From contig JACQFI010000041.1 in the NCBI GenBank assembly GCA_016200135.1, positions 1 to 48,236 of the forward strand: a stretch of DNA of 48,236 bases. Reading direction: 5' to 3'. This document shows positions 8,337 to 17,487 of this stretch, one piece after another. This DNA comes from Planctomycetota bacterium (lineage in GTDB: Bacteria > Planctomycetota > SZUA-567 > H5-PLA8). The notes beneath the pieces were generated by a model. That model saw only the letters and a program-made list of their open reading frames with translations. It did not search any database and was not told the origin of the DNA. The translations under genes were made by a program, and so were the position numbers. Within the stretch, counting starts at the first letter, position 1. Each line of letters begins with the position of its first letter.

Positions 8337-9668
8337 ATGAGCCACGCAAGCGCCGTTCAAGAATCTCCTGCCACTGCCGCGAGAACCGCGGCGGCGATTT
8401 TTCCTCCGGAAGCCAACGAGCTCCTGCGGTCCTGCGTGCACTGCGGGCTGTGCCTAGGCGCATGTCCCACCTATCGCGAGAACGGCAACGAGAACGACTC
8501 GCCGCGGGGCCGGCTGTACCTGATGAAGGGCTTGGCCGATGGCCGTTTGACGGCGACGGAAGCGGTCACCGCGCACCTGGACCTATGCCTGGATTGTCGC
8601 GCGTGCGAGACGGCGTGCCCCAGCGGCGTGCGCTACGGCCGGATCCTCGAATCGACGCGCGCGATGCTGGTCGAGCGGAAAAAGCCGAGCTGGAGCGAAC
8701 GCGCGCTGCGCGCGCTGGTCTTCAAGCAGCTCTTCACGCGGCCAGAGGCGCTGGCCATGGCCGCGGGTCTCACGCGCTTTATGCAGCGCAGCGGACTCCG
8801 CGATGCCGCGCGCGCGGCAGGGCTCGTGGGCCTGCTGCCCAAGCGGCTCCGCGACCTCGAAGCGATGCAGCCGGAGATCAAGGAAGAACCGTTCCGCGCG
8901 AACGCGCCCGCGGTCTTCCCGGCCCTTGGCGGCGCGCCGAAGAAGCGCGTGGCGTTCTTCAGCGGCTGCGTGATGGACCTGCTGATGGGCGAGATTCACC
9001 GGGCGACGGTGAAAGTCCTGCAGGCGCACGGCGTGGAAGTGCTGAGCGTGCACGGCCAGCAGTGCTGCGGCGCGCTGGCCTTTCACGCGGGCGAGGCCGA
9101 GACCGGCCGGAAACTCGCGCGGCGCAACCTCGAGATTTTCCGCGGGCTGGGCGTCGACGCGATCGTGAACAACTCCGCCGGCTGCGGCGCGGCGCTCAAG
9201 GAATACGGCGAGATCCTGCACGGCGACGCGGAGGCCGCGAAGTTTTCGGCGCTGGCGCGGGACGTTTCGGAAGTGCTTGCCGCGCTGGAGCCCGTCGTCG
9301 CACTCAAGCCGCCCGATGCGTCGAAGGAATTGAAGGTCTGTTACGACGAGCCCTGCCATCTGCTACACGCGCAGAAGATCAGCGCGCAGCCGAAGACGGT
9401 GATGCAGCGCATACCCGGCGTGGCGTGGGTGGCGCTGCCGGACGCGGAGTTCTGCTGCGGCGCGGCGGGTATCTACAACATCACGCAGCCGGAGATGTCG
9501 CGCGCGGTGCTTGCGCGAAAGATTGACGCGCTCAAAGCCACGGGGGCGGACGTGGTACTCACCGGAAATCCCGGCTGCATCCTGCAGATACGCCAGGGCT
9601 GCAAGGCCGCGGGCCTGCCGTGCGAGGTGCTGCATCCGATGGAACTCTTTGCGCGGGCAATCGGGTAG
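8337..9668 (+). CDS. glcF: Glycolate oxidase iron-sulfur subunit GlcF-like
   Basis: The 443-residue protein passes electrons from the flavin subunits to the membrane quinone pool. Two 4Fe-4S ferredoxin motifs are clear: CVHCGLCLGACP (C33, C36, C39, C43) and CLDCRACETACP (C84, C87, C90, C94). The C-terminal half has two cysteine-rich CCG domains, seen as FFSGCVMDLL..GQQCCGALAFHAG and CYDEPCHLLHAQ..AEFCCGAAGIYN. ATG 8337 follows a GGAAGGAA ribosome site by six bases; an upstream in-frame start at 8256 would run inside the TPR gene and was rejected. With GlcD and GlcE this completes a GlcDEF set, the only oddity being the TPR gene between E and F. Confidence 0.93.
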   Translation: MSHASAVQESPATAARTAAAIFPPEANELLRSCVHCGLCLGACPTYRENGNENDSPRGRLYLMKGLADGRLTATEAVTAHLDLCLDCRACETACPSGVRYGRILESTRAMLVERKKPSWSERALRALVFKQLFTRPEALAMAAGLTRFMQRSGLRDAARAAGLVGLLPKRLRDLEAMQPEIKEEPFRANAPAVFPALGGAPKKRVAFFSGCVMDLLMGEIHRATVKVLQAHGVEVLSVHGQQCCGALAFHAGEAETGRKLARRNLEIFRGLGVDAIVNNSAGCGAALKEYGEILHGDAEAAKFSALARDVSEVLAALEPVVALKPPDASKELKVCYDEPCHLLHAQKISAQPKTVMQRIPGVAWVALPDAEFCCGAAGIYNITQPEMSRAVLARKIDALKATGADVVLTGNPGCILQIRQGCKAAGLPCEVLHPMELFARAIG

Positions 9669-9690
9669 GGAAGGGGAGGAAGGTCACGCG

Positions 9691-10326
9691 ATGCCAGTCT
9701 TTAAAAGCGGCGCGGGCAACGCGCCCAAGTGGGGCGAGCTCGACCTGTTCGACTTTGTGCGGCTCGAGCGCGGCGCGAAGCGCGTCTTCGAGCGCGTGAG
9801 CAAGAAAGAGAAGCTGCTGGTCTGCGGCGGGCGCTGCGTGCTGAAGTTCGGCGACCAGCAGCTCTATGTCACGACCGGCGCGAATCACGATCTCGCAAGT
9901 CCGGGCGACCGATTCGAGGTCCTCGATGTGATGGCGCCCGTGACGCTGGTGCGGTTCTGCGGGCGCTGGGGCGACGAGACGGGCGGTTCGGGGCTGTGGG
10001 AAGTGGATCGGAGCGCTCAGCCCAAGGACAGCGGCGATCCCGTGCCGTATCCGAAGGAGACGAACTTCGACTGCCACTTCCACGACTGCGACGAGTTCTG
10101 GGTCATCTACGCAGGCCGTGGCGTGGCCGTGACCGAGGGCAAGCATTACGAAGTCGGCCCGGGCGACTGCGTGGCGATCGGGATGGGGCAGCACCACGAT
10201 TTCCCCATGGTCCACGAGCACGTGCGCGCGCTCTGGTTCGAGACCACGCTGGAAGGCCGCAAGCGCCGCGGGCACCTGTGGGAGCATACCCACGGCAAGG
10301 CCGAGCCGAAGCTCGACCGCGTCTGA
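9691..10326 (+). CDS. Cupin-domain protein
   Basis: A 211-residue protein whose C-terminal two thirds is a cupin barrel: FDCHFHDCDEFWVIYAGRG supplies the first metal motif (H..H....E) and VGPGDCVAIGMGQHHDFP the second. The N-terminal part (residues 30-95) reads like a second, degenerate beta-barrel half, so it may be a bicupin with one inactive half. ATG 9691 follows a strong GGGGAGGAAGG site. It starts 22 bp after glcF, so it is likely read with the glycolate-oxidase cluster. Such cupins are often sugar or uronate isomerases or sensors; the substrate is unknown. Confidence 0.8.
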   Translation: MPVFKSGAGNAPKWGELDLFDFVRLERGAKRVFERVSKKEKLLVCGGRCVLKFGDQQLYVTTGANHDLASPGDRFEVLDVMAPVTLVRFCGRWGDETGGSGLWEVDRSAQPKDSGDPVPYPKETNFDCHFHDCDEFWVIYAGRGVAVTEGKHYEVGPGDCVAIGMGQHHDFPMVHEHVRALWFETTLEGRKRRGHLWEHTHGKAEPKLDRV

Positions 10327-10343
10327 ACTCCCGGTCATCCCGT

Positions 10344-10369
10344 CCGGGCGTTGTGAGCCGTACGCCCGG
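10344..10369 (+). terminator. Hairpin between cupin gene and oxidoreductase gene
   Basis: CCGGGCGT pairs with ACGCCCGG across a 10-base loop, 17 bp after the cupin gene stop. No T-run follows, so if it ends transcription it would do so weakly or act only as an RNA-stabilising stem. Confidence 0.35.
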
Positions 10370-10378
10370 AGTTAAGAT
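10351..10378 (+). promoter_or_regulatory. Possible sigma-70-type promoter for the oxidoreductase-lyase genes
   Basis: TTGTGA (10351-10356) and TAAGAT (10373-10378) are 16 bp apart, each matching four of six consensus bases. Transcription would begin near 10385, about 20 bp before ATG 10405, just ahead of a TGGAGG ribosome site. It overlaps the hairpin at 10344-10369. Support is by pattern only. Confidence 0.3.
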
Positions 10379-10404
10379 GCCGTTCCATTCTTCTGGAGGC
10401 GCGC

Positions 10405-11484
10405 ATGGCATTTAAGGTCATTCATGTCGGTTGCGGCGGCTTCGGCCGCTCGTGGTGCGAACGGTTCCTGCCCGCGAACGTGAAGGACGGCCTGATCGAG
10501 GTCGTCGCGGCCGTCGACATGAACCCCGAGGCGCTCAAGAACGCGCAGCAGTTCCTGGGGCTCCCGCCCGAGCGCTGCTATACGAACGCGAAGCAGGCCA
10601 TGGACGCGAACAAGGCGGACTTCTGTTCCATCGTGGTGCCGCCGGCCTTCCATGAGCAGGTTGTGGACGAGGCGCTCGCGCACGAGCTCCACATTCTCTC
10701 GGAGAAGCCCATCGCCGATACGCTCGAGGCCAGCGTGCGCATCGCCGCCAAAGTGAAAAAGGCCGGCAAGAAGATGGGCGTGACGATGAGCCACCGCTTC
10801 GACCAGGACAAGACGACCCTGCGCGATCATTTGCGCTCGAACCGCTACGGCGCGCTGGACTACATCGTCTGCCGCTTCACCTGCGACTGCCGGAAGTTCG
10901 GGAGCTGGGGCAAGTTTCGCCACGAGATTAAGGACACGCTGCTGATCGAAGGGGCCGTGCATCATCTCGATATCATCGCCGACATGGCCGGCGCGAAGTG
11001 CGAGACGCTCTACGCGCAGGCGTGGAACCCCAAGTGGGGCGAGTACGCGGGCGACTCGCAGGCGCTGGTGACCATGCGCTTCGCCAACGGCACGCGCGCC
11101 ACGTACGAAGGCGCGAAGACGAACACCGTGGGCCTGAACGGCTGGACGCAGGAGTACCTGCGCGCGGAGTGCGAGAGCGGGACGCTGGTGCTCGACCGGC
11201 GCGAGTTGCGGCGCTTCCAGTACGATCCGTCCGCCGTCTGGCGCAGCCATCGCGAGAACGAGGGCGAGGTGCTGCAGCTTCGCAACCAGCCCAAGTGGGC
11301 CAACGCGTGGCTCGTGGAAAAGTTCGCGAAGTGGCTGGGCGGCGGCGAGCCAATGGAGACGAACGTCGAGGACAACTTGCAGTCCGTGGCGCTCGTGTTT
11401 GCCGCCGTCGAGAGCAGCCGCACGGGGCAGCCGGTGAAGGTGCAGGAGTTGCTCGAGAAGACCCGCCAATCCCAGGGCGCCTGA
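10405..11484 (+). CDS. Gfo/Idh/MocA-family oxidoreductase
   Basis: A 359-residue NAD(P)-dependent sugar or inositol dehydrogenase-like enzyme. The Rossmann fold begins at once (FKVIHVGCGGFGRSW, GxGGxG), and the family's EKP motif appears in HILSEKPIADTLEASV. The C-terminal half has the GFO/IDH alpha/beta domain with GAVHHLDIIADMAG, where the His residues match the usual catalytic H-x-x-D region. ATG 10405 follows TGGAGGCGCGC, a good ribosome site. The next gene, a heparinase-like lyase, starts 13 bp later. The likely role is oxidation or epimerisation of a sugar acid released by that lyase; the substrate is inferred from context only. Confidence 0.9.
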   Translation: MAFKVIHVGCGGFGRSWCERFLPANVKDGLIEVVAAVDMNPEALKNAQQFLGLPPERCYTNAKQAMDANKADFCSIVVPPAFHEQVVDEALAHELHILSEKPIADTLEASVRIAAKVKKAGKKMGVTMSHRFDQDKTTLRDHLRSNRYGALDYIVCRFTCDCRKFGSWGKFRHEIKDTLLIEGAVHHLDIIADMAGAKCETLYAQAWNPKWGEYAGDSQALVTMRFANGTRATYEGAKTNTVGLNGWTQEYLRAECESGTLVLDRRELRRFQYDPSAVWRSHRENEGEVLQLRNQPKWANAWLVEKFAKWLGGGEPMETNVEDNLQSVALVFAAVESSRTGQPVKVQELLEKTRQSQGA

Positions 11485-11497
11485 GAGCCAAAACAGC

Positions 11498-13486
11498 ATG
11501 AGCGCGAAGCTTGAGTTGGAGATCTCCCCAGAACACCCGCGGCTCTTCGGGCCGCTCGCGCGGCTGAAACAGCTCGCGCAGGACCGGCCCGAGGCTTACG
11601 CGCGCACCAAAGAAGTGGCGCTCGCCCTGACGCCCGGCGCGGGGCACGACGACCACGTCCTTTTCGGCTGGGTCCCTTCGGTCGCGCTGGTAGCGGCGCT
11701 TGAAGGCGACCGCGCGCTCGCGCGCAAGGGCGTCGACTTCGTGCTCGAACGCTTCATCACCAAGGCGGTGCGCACGGGGCACGTGCCGTTCGGCGGCGAC
11801 GTGGCCTTCTGCGCGCTCGTCTACGACTGCTGCCACGCCGCATGGACGCTGAAGGAACGCGAGTCGTTCTGGGCGTACATGACCGAGGCGCGCGAGAAGA
11901 ACATGGGCGAGGAGCCCAGCGTCTTCCACAACGGGTGGTACGCGTACAAGATGTACGGCTTCGGGCTCGGGTGCTTTGCGACGTGGCACGAGAACCCCGC
12001 GGCCGAGCCGATGTTCCGCGCGATCGACGAAGAGTACCGGCGGCGCGCGGTCCCGGCGCTGGATTTCAGCGGCGCGGGCGGCGGGTTCGGCGAAGGCTAC
12101 TACATCAACTACTGGATCTACCGCTGGCTCTTCTTCTGCGAATCCGCGCGGCTCTGCGCGGGGTTGGACTACTACGCGCTCGCGCCGAAGTTCTACAAGC
12201 AGCGCGCGATCGCGAGCATGTTCGAGATGTATCCGCCGGTGACCGAGCGCGGCACGCGGCGCCCCGTGCCCATGGGCGACAGCGGCGGGCGGAAGTGTAA
12301 CCCGGAGCGCGATCAGACGCTGGCGGCGCGGCGCATCCTTACCTCGTTCTACAAGAACGATCCGGCACACCAGGCCGTGAATTCCTTCGACGCGCAGACG
12401 CCCAAGGTCGGATTCCCGCAGTTCGCGTACCGCGATTTTCTCTTCAACGATCTGACAGTGAAGAAGGGCGACCTCGCGCAGTTCAAGCGCGCGCACTACA
12501 GTCCCGCCGCGGGCCATGTGTACATGCGCGCGTCCTGGCAGGATGACTCGGCGTATCTCTTCCTGCACTGCGGCAAGCGCTTCACCGCGCACCAGCATTT
12601 AGACAACGGGCACTTCACGCTCTTCAAGCACGAGGAACTGCTGGGCGACGGCGGGCACTACGCCGGCTGGGCGGATCCGCACGAATGCAATTACTACATC
12701 CGCACCATCGCCCACAATGCGATTTTGATTCACGATCCCGAGGAAAAGTGGCCCGATATCCGCCTCTATAAGGATATCGCGAACGACGGCGGGCAGGTGT
12801 TCCCGGGATTTCACGTACACCACAACAGCGCCGCGTCGGATGTCGAGCACTGGATGAAGCATCGGGAGATCTTCGACACCGGCAAGATCGCGGCGTTCGA
12901 GGACACCGGCGACTATGTCTACACGGCGGCCGATTGCACGCGCTCGTACGCGGCGAAGAAGGCCGCGTGCGTGACGCGGCAGATCGTCTTCCTGCGCCCG
13001 GGCACGTTCGTGCTCTTCGACCGCGTTACGAGTACGAATCCGGCGTTCAAGAAAGCGGTGCTCTTCCAGCCGATGAAAGTCCCGCAAGGCGGCGGATCGC
13101 GCTGGACTGTTACCAACGGAAATGGAAAGCTCTTTATCGAGACCGTTCTGCCGAAGAACCCAGTAGTGAACGTGCTTACGGGCGCCGAACAGTACGGCTA
13201 CGGCGGCCGGATGTTCCCGCCGCAAGGCGATACGGGTCCCGCGCCGGAAGCGCGCATGGAGATCACGCCTTCCGCGCCCGCGCTGGCCGATTATTTCCTG
13301 CATGTGTTGACCGCGGCCGACGCGAGCGTGCCGCAGGTTCCGCAAGCCGTGCTGGCCGAGACCGACATCGAAGCGGAGGTGACGATCGGCGAGGCGACGG
13401 TTCGCTTCCTCAAAAATAACCTGGGCGGGAGCGTGGAGTTGCGCGGCCAGCGCCGGGAACTTGCCCGGAGCGCGCCCGAACTGTGA
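11498..13486 (+). CDS. Heparinase II/III-like polysaccharide lyase
   Basis: A 662-residue protein with an N-terminal alpha/alpha toroid-like half (helical, rich in Trp/Tyr, residues about 1-300) and a beta-sandwich half of heparinase II/III type. Diagnostic blocks are the HQHLDNGHFTLF segment (H365, H367, D369) followed by LLGDGGHYAGW and IRTIAHNAILIHD (H406), which correspond to the lyase's metal-site and catalytic region in alginate, heparin and related PL families. I see no signal peptide: the start is MSAKLELEISPEHPRLFG. It may therefore act on imported oligosaccharides in the cytoplasm. Its stop overlaps the GTG start of the AraC-type regulator, so the two are coupled. The exact glycan is unknown. 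Confidence 0.82.
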   Translation: MSAKLELEISPEHPRLFGPLARLKQLAQDRPEAYARTKEVALALTPGAGHDDHVLFGWVPSVALVAALEGDRALARKGVDFVLERFITKAVRTGHVPFGGDVAFCALVYDCCHAAWTLKERESFWAYMTEAREKNMGEEPSVFHNGWYAYKMYGFGLGCFATWHENPAAEPMFRAIDEEYRRRAVPALDFSGAGGGFGEGYYINYWIYRWLFFCESARLCAGLDYYALAPKFYKQRAIASMFEMYPPVTERGTRRPVPMGDSGGRKCNPERDQTLAARRILTSFYKNDPAHQAVNSFDAQTPKVGFPQFAYRDFLFNDLTVKKGDLAQFKRAHYSPAAGHVYMRASWQDDSAYLFLHCGKRFTAHQHLDNGHFTLFKHEELLGDGGHYAGWADPHECNYYIRTIAHNAILIHDPEEKWPDIRLYKDIANDGGQVFPGFHVHHNSAASDVEHWMKHREIFDTGKIAAFEDTGDYVYTAADCTRSYAAKKAACVTRQIVFLRPGTFVLFDRVTSTNPAFKKAVLFQPMKVPQGGGSRWTVTNGNGKLFIETVLPKNPVVNVLTGAEQYGYGGRMFPPQGDTGPAPEARMEITPSAPALADYFLHVLTAADASVPQVPQAVLAETDIEAEVTIGEATVRFLKNNLGGSVELRGQRRELARSAPEL

Positions 13487-14370
13487 GTGCTCCGCGCGCC
13501 GAAGAGATCCGTCCGGACGCGGGCACGGCCGCGCTGCTGCGCGTCGATTGGTACAAGTACTGCGAGCGCGGGCGCGAATACCACACGCCTGGGCACACCC
13601 ACCGCTACCACCAGTGGTATCACCTCATCCGCGGCGAAGTCCGCGTGCGCGCAGGCGCGATTATGCTCGACCTCAAGGCAGGGCAGTCGGTGCTTTTTTC
13701 GCCGGGCGCGGACCGCGAGATCTGGGCCGGCCGCCGGCCACCGGCGTACTTCGCGGCGGTCTTCGAGCCGCTCGCGAGGCTGGACCTCGCTCCGGTCCTC
13801 GACCGCGTGCTGGAGATCACGCCGGATCTCGAGCCCGACATGCGTGCCATGATTGAGGCCGCGCGGCGACCGCGCCGCGACGACGACCTGCTGGTTCAAG
13901 CGCTGCTGGTGCGCACGATGATCGCGTTCAAGCGCCGCGCTGAGGAAGAAGCCGAAAAGAGAACGTCCGCGCCCGCGCCGTCGGCGCTCAACCGCAATTA
14001 CCAGCGCGCGATGGTGGAACGGGTCGAACTTATCCTGCGGCAGCACTATCACGAACCCCTCACGCGCGAGGATCTCGCGGAGGCGGTTCATTTGAGTCCC
14101 GGGCATCTTGCGCGGCTCTATCGCGCCGCGACCGGGCAGACGCTGGTTGATCGGATAACGCAGCTTCGCCTTGAGGCGGCAAAGGCCCTTTTGCTGAATT
14201 CCACGCATTCGATCACGCAGATTGCCATGGAAGTCGGGTATGCATCGTTTAGTCACTTCTCCAAGATTTTCAAAGACTTAGAGCGTATGAGTCCGGGTGA
14301 TTATCGGCGATCGGCGGGCCTGACTTGGCAGAAAACTGCGCAGCTTGGCGATGCGCAAGAATCGTCCTGA
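13483..14370 (+). CDS. AraC-family transcriptional regulator with cupin sensor
   Basis: The 295-residue protein has an N-terminal cupin (residues about 22-100: HTHRYHQWYHLIRGEVRV, then LKAGQSVLFSPGADREIW) and a C-terminal AraC double helix-turn-helix (about 190-285), including LTREDLAEAVHLSPGHLARLYRAATG and SITQIAMEVGYASFSHFSKIFKD followed by MSPGDYR. Such proteins usually activate sugar-catabolism genes when the cupin binds a carbohydrate. GTG 13483 overlaps the lyase stop as GTGA, so expression is coupled to the lyase. It probably controls this same unit, and its own synthesis would then be autoregulated. The start could lie slightly downstream, but no ATG precedes the cupin. Confidence 0.9.
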   Translation: MSAPRAEEIRPDAGTAALLRVDWYKYCERGREYHTPGHTHRYHQWYHLIRGEVRVRAGAIMLDLKAGQSVLFSPGADREIWAGRRPPAYFAAVFEPLARLDLAPVLDRVLEITPDLEPDMRAMIEAARRPRRDDDLLVQALLVRTMIAFKRRAEEEAEKRTSAPAPSALNRNYQRAMVERVELILRQHYHEPLTREDLAEAVHLSPGHLARLYRAATGQTLVDRITQLRLEAAKALLLNSTHSITQIAMEVGYASFSHFSKIFKDLERMSPGDYRRSAGLTWQKTAQLGDAQESS

Positions 14371-14510
14371 TGTTCGTTTTCAGCATAAAATCGGACGGTT
14401 CCAGGTAGCCCGCTTAGGGCTATTCGCGTATCTTACCCCCCATGATTGGTGCGCGCGGAGACGGCTCCGCGCCGGATGGAACAAGGGACGTAGCGAGGAG
14501 GCGCGAACCG

Positions 14511-15299
14511 ATGCTCAGCGACAGCCAGTGGTGGGAGTTCTACCAGCAGGGTTTCCTGCGCCTCGGCAAGTTGCTCGACGACGCCGAACTGGCGGCGCTG
14601 CAGGAACGCATCGACGAGATCATGCTCGGCAAGGTCCGCTACGAGAAGATGATGATGCAGCTCGACGGCGGCGGCGCGTACGAGGACATGCCCGCGCAGA
14701 GCGCCGGGTTCAAAGGCGCGACGCTCGATTACCGCAAGATCCAAGACCTGGAACAGGACCCGCGCTTTCTTGCCTACATGCAGCGGCCGTTGTTCAAAAA
14801 GATCTGCGCCGAAGCGTACGGCGCGCACGCGCCCGTGGCCTGCTTCCGCGCGATGTTCATGAACAAGCCCGCGTGCAAGGGCACCATTCTGCCGTGGCAC
14901 CAGGACGGCGGCTCCGGCTGGGGCCTCGACCGCGATCCCCTCATCACCGTTTGGACGGCGCTCGACCCGGCCACAAAGGCCAACGGCTGCGTCCAGGTGA
15001 TGCCCGGCACGCACCGACTGGGCCTCTTGAGCAAGCAGGGGCACACGATCTCGGCGGAACAGGAACGGCAGCATTGTCCCGAAGAGAAGATCGTGTATCT
15101 GGAACTGAAGGCCGGCGAGGTGGTGCTGCTGCACAACTGGCTGATCCACCGCAGCGACGTCAACAAGACCGACGTCTCCCGCCGGGGCTTCAGCGTCTGC
15201 TACATGGATGGGCGCACGCGGCAGGTGAAGAACGGCGGAACGTTCCCCATCGTCTTCGGCGAGGGCGCGCTCAAGCCGCGCGAGATGCAGCTCGCTTAA
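14511..15299 (+). CDS. Phytanoyl-CoA dioxygenase (PhyH)-family protein
   Basis: A 262-residue Fe(II)/2-oxoglutarate-dependent dioxygenase of the PhyH family. The metal triad is visible: H130 and D132 in LPWHQDGG, and H213 in LIHRSDVNKT, with a following arginine (VSRRGFS) suited to bind 2-oxoglutarate. ANGCVQVMPGTHRLGLL is a family hallmark. ATG 14511 was chosen because GAGGAGGCG lies 11 bp upstream; an in-frame ATG at 14442 would add 23 residues not typical of the family. It follows the AraC gene by 140 bp of non-coding DNA containing a small TAGCCC/GGGCTA stem. It may hydroxylate a small metabolite; a link to the neighbouring catabolic genes is only positional. Confidence 0.88.
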   Translation: MLSDSQWWEFYQQGFLRLGKLLDDAELAALQERIDEIMLGKVRYEKMMMQLDGGGAYEDMPAQSAGFKGATLDYRKIQDLEQDPRFLAYMQRPLFKKICAEAYGAHAPVACFRAMFMNKPACKGTILPWHQDGGSGWGLDRDPLITVWTALDPATKANGCVQVMPGTHRLGLLSKQGHTISAEQERQHCPEEKIVYLELKAGEVVLLHNWLIHRSDVNKTDVSRRGFSVCYMDGRTRQVKNGGTFPIVFGEGALKPREMQLA

Positions 15300-15311
15300 A
15301 CGAAAAAAGGA

Positions 15312-16034
15312 TCAAAGCAGTCCGGCTTCGCGCAGCTTGCGGCCGAGCAGTACGACCGCTCCGGCGAGGCACTCTTCGCCATAGGCCGCGGTGGCGTCGC
15401 GCGGGTCCTGGCCGCCGACGCCTTGCGGCCATACCTTGCGGTCCGTGCCCAGTTGCGCGAGGTCGGGAAGTTCGGGGCGCAGCGCAAGCACGAGCGAGGT
15501 CTCGTTGCGCGCGGCGTGGTCCACCTGGCTCTTCCAGTCCTGCGCGATGTCGTCGGTGACGCCGATCAACTTGAGTCCGAAGCGTTGTTCGCGTTCCTTC
15601 AGATTCGTGCGCCAGGAGTTTCGCGACGGGCCGTGGCCGTCGGCGACGACGGCTTTGAAGCCCGCGCGCTTCACCTGCTCCAGGATCGCGTCGATCAACT
15701 GCAAAAAGAATCCTTGCGAGCACCAGTAGCAACTCCCGTCGAGCTGGCGCGGCGGCGTGGTGGACTCGTGGTACTCCATGCCCTGCAGCATGAACCCGCC
15801 TTGGGGTTTGGTGCGGTCCGGGCCGAGATGGACGGGCGGGAGGACGATGCCGCCGAATTCCTGCGCGCAGCGGACGAAGAGGCCCTCGCTGATGAGCGCG
15901 TCCGAGCCGAGGGGCAGGTGTTCCCCGTGCCATTCGAGCGTGCCCAGCGGCAGATACGCGACCGGCCGGGCCTTCAGTCGCGCGCGGAACTCGTGCGGGA
16001 GCAGGTCGGAGTAGCGGACCTTGGCGGAACTCAT
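15312..16034 (-). CDS. Creatininase-family amidohydrolase
   Basis: A 240-residue member of the creatininase / creatinine amidohydrolase family, whose members hydrolyse cyclic or formamide-type amides with a two-metal site. Motifs in order: PLGTLEWHGEHLPLGSDALI (E34, H36, D45 as likely metal ligands), a VVADGHGPSRNSW block where the family has a NGHGGN-like loop, and HAARNETSLVLAL near the end of the core. The start, ATG 16034, gives the usual MS..VRYSDLLPHEF opening. It lies 11 bp downstream of the beta-CASP nuclease gene and is probably co-transcribed. It is convergent with the PhyH gene, with only 12 bp between their stops. The natural substrate is unknown. Confidence 0.88.
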   Translation of the reverse strand: MSSAKVRYSDLLPHEFRARLKARPVAYLPLGTLEWHGEHLPLGSDALISEGLFVRCAQEFGGIVLPPVHLGPDRTKPQGGFMLQGMEYHESTTPPRQLDGSCYWCSQGFFLQLIDAILEQVKRAGFKAVVADGHGPSRNSWRTNLKEREQRFGLKLIGVTDDIAQDWKSQVDHAARNETSLVLALRPELPDLAQLGTDRKVWPQGVGGQDPRDATAAYGEECLAGAVVLLGRKLREAGLL

Positions 16035-16045
16035 GAGTAGCGCCC

Positions 16046-17437
16046 TCACACCTTGTATTCGTCGCCGACGTTCGGGATGCGCACGTCCGGGTAACCGCGC
16101 GGCTTGAGGAATTCCTGGAAGGCCATGGTCCGCGTCTCGTCGCCATGCACTAGAAAGAGCGGCCCGGCGGGGCGCGAGCGGTCGAGGAAGTCCGCGAGTT
16201 CGGTGCGGCCGGCGTGGCCGGAGAACCCGTTCAGCACCACGACCTCGGCGTTCACCGAGCGCTCTTGCCCGAAGACGCGCACGGTTCTGGAGTGGTCCAC
16301 GAGCTTGCGGCCGAGAGTGTGCTCGGCCTGGAAGCCGACGATGAGAATCGTGTTGCGCGGATTGCCGAGGCCGTGGTCGAGGTGATGCAGGATGCGCCCG
16401 GCCTCGCACATGCCCGACGCCGCGATGATGATGCAGGGTTCCTTCTTCTCGTTCAGCGCCTTCGAGGCGTTCGCATCGGTGATGCAGGCGTAGCCGTTGA
16501 TGGCGAAGAGCGCGCCCTCGTGCTTCAGGATCTCCCGGGCCTCGCCGTCGTAGCATTCGGGATGCCGCTGGAAGATATCGGTCGCCTTGCACGCAAGCGG
16601 ACTGTCCACGTACACGGGCACGGGAGGCAGCTTCTGGCGCTCTTCGAGCAGATTCAAATCGTAGAGCAGCGTCTGCGTGCGGCCGAGCGCGAAGGCGGGA
16701 ATGATCAGCCGTCCGCCGCGCGCGATGGTGCGGTACAGAACCTTGCGCAGTTCCTCACCGAGCGCCGCGACGGGCGGGTGTTCGCGGTCGCCGTAGGTCG
16801 ATTCGCTCAGCAGCACGTCCGCTCCGGCGCCGAACGGTTCCGGATCGCGCAGGATCGGCGTGTTGGGGCGGCCGACGTCGCCGGTGAAGGCCAGGCGCTT
16901 GCGGGCGCCGTTGCTCGATTCTTCGAGGGTGATGCTGGCGGAACCGAGGATGTGCCCCGCGTCGTGATAGATCGCGCGCAGCCCAGGCACGACCTCGAAC
17001 CATTCGCGGTAGTTGCGCGGACGCAGCAGCGCAATGGCGGCCTCGGCGTGCTCGGGCGTGTAAAGCGGTTCGACCGGTTTCTCGCCGTTCTTCAGATAGC
17101 GGTTGACGTGCTGGGCGTCGTAGACCTGGATGTTCGCGGAGTCGCGCAGCATGATGCCGCAGAGGTCCACCGTCGCGCCCGTGGCGTAGATGGGGCAGCG
17201 CAGGCCCTTCGCGGCCCACGTGGGCAGATTGCCGATGTGGTCGATGTGCGCGTGGCTTAGCACCACAGCCTTCACGCGGGACGGATCGAGCGGCAGCGTG
17301 CGGTTGCGCGCATTGGCTTCGGCGCGCCGGCCCTGAAAGAGCCCGCAGTCCAGCAGAACGATGTCGCCGCGCGCCGTCTCTACGATGTGCAGCGAACCGG
17401 TGACGGTCCGAACCGCGCCATGGAATCGAATTTTCAT
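16046..17437 (-). CDS. MBL-fold beta-CASP RNA nuclease (CPSF-type exonuclease)
   Basis: A 463-residue metallo-beta-lactamase-fold protein with the beta-CASP insert, resembling bacterial CPSF-like RNA-processing exonucleases (ysh1/RNase J-related group). Metal motif II is SHAHIDHIGN (H62, H64, D66, H67), motif III is YHDAGHILGSAS, motif IV is FTGDVGR; the beta-CASP motifs are SESTYGDR (A), the IVGFQAEHTLGRKLVD region (B) and GFSGHAGRTEL (C). The C-terminus has the short LFLVHGDETRTMAF block. Length is typical for this class. It heads a two-gene minus-strand unit with the creatininase-like gene. An RNA role is known for the family and inferred here. Confidence 0.9.
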   Translation of the reverse strand: MKIRFHGAVRTVTGSLHIVETARGDIVLLDCGLFQGRRAEANARNRTLPLDPSRVKAVVLSHAHIDHIGNLPTWAAKGLRCPIYATGATVDLCGIMLRDSANIQVYDAQHVNRYLKNGEKPVEPLYTPEHAEAAIALLRPRNYREWFEVVPGLRAIYHDAGHILGSASITLEESSNGARKRLAFTGDVGRPNTPILRDPEPFGAGADVLLSESTYGDREHPPVAALGEELRKVLYRTIARGGRLIIPAFALGRTQTLLYDLNLLEERQKLPPVPVYVDSPLACKATDIFQRHPECYDGEAREILKHEGALFAINGYACITDANASKALNEKKEPCIIIAASGMCEAGRILHHLDHGLGNPRNTILIVGFQAEHTLGRKLVDHSRTVRVFGQERSVNAEVVVLNGFSGHAGRTELADFLDRSRPAGPLFLVHGDETRTMAFQEFLKPRGYPDVRIPNVGDEYKV

Positions 17438-17487
17438 GCCGAAACCATAGCAGGCCCGCGCTTATCCGCCAGCGCGGCGCATGCGGG

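Noticed and set aside
14406..14422. TAGCCC-GCTTA-GGGCTA stem between AraC and PhyH genes, considered as a terminator
   Set aside because: No T-run follows and the stem is short; noted in the PhyH entry only.
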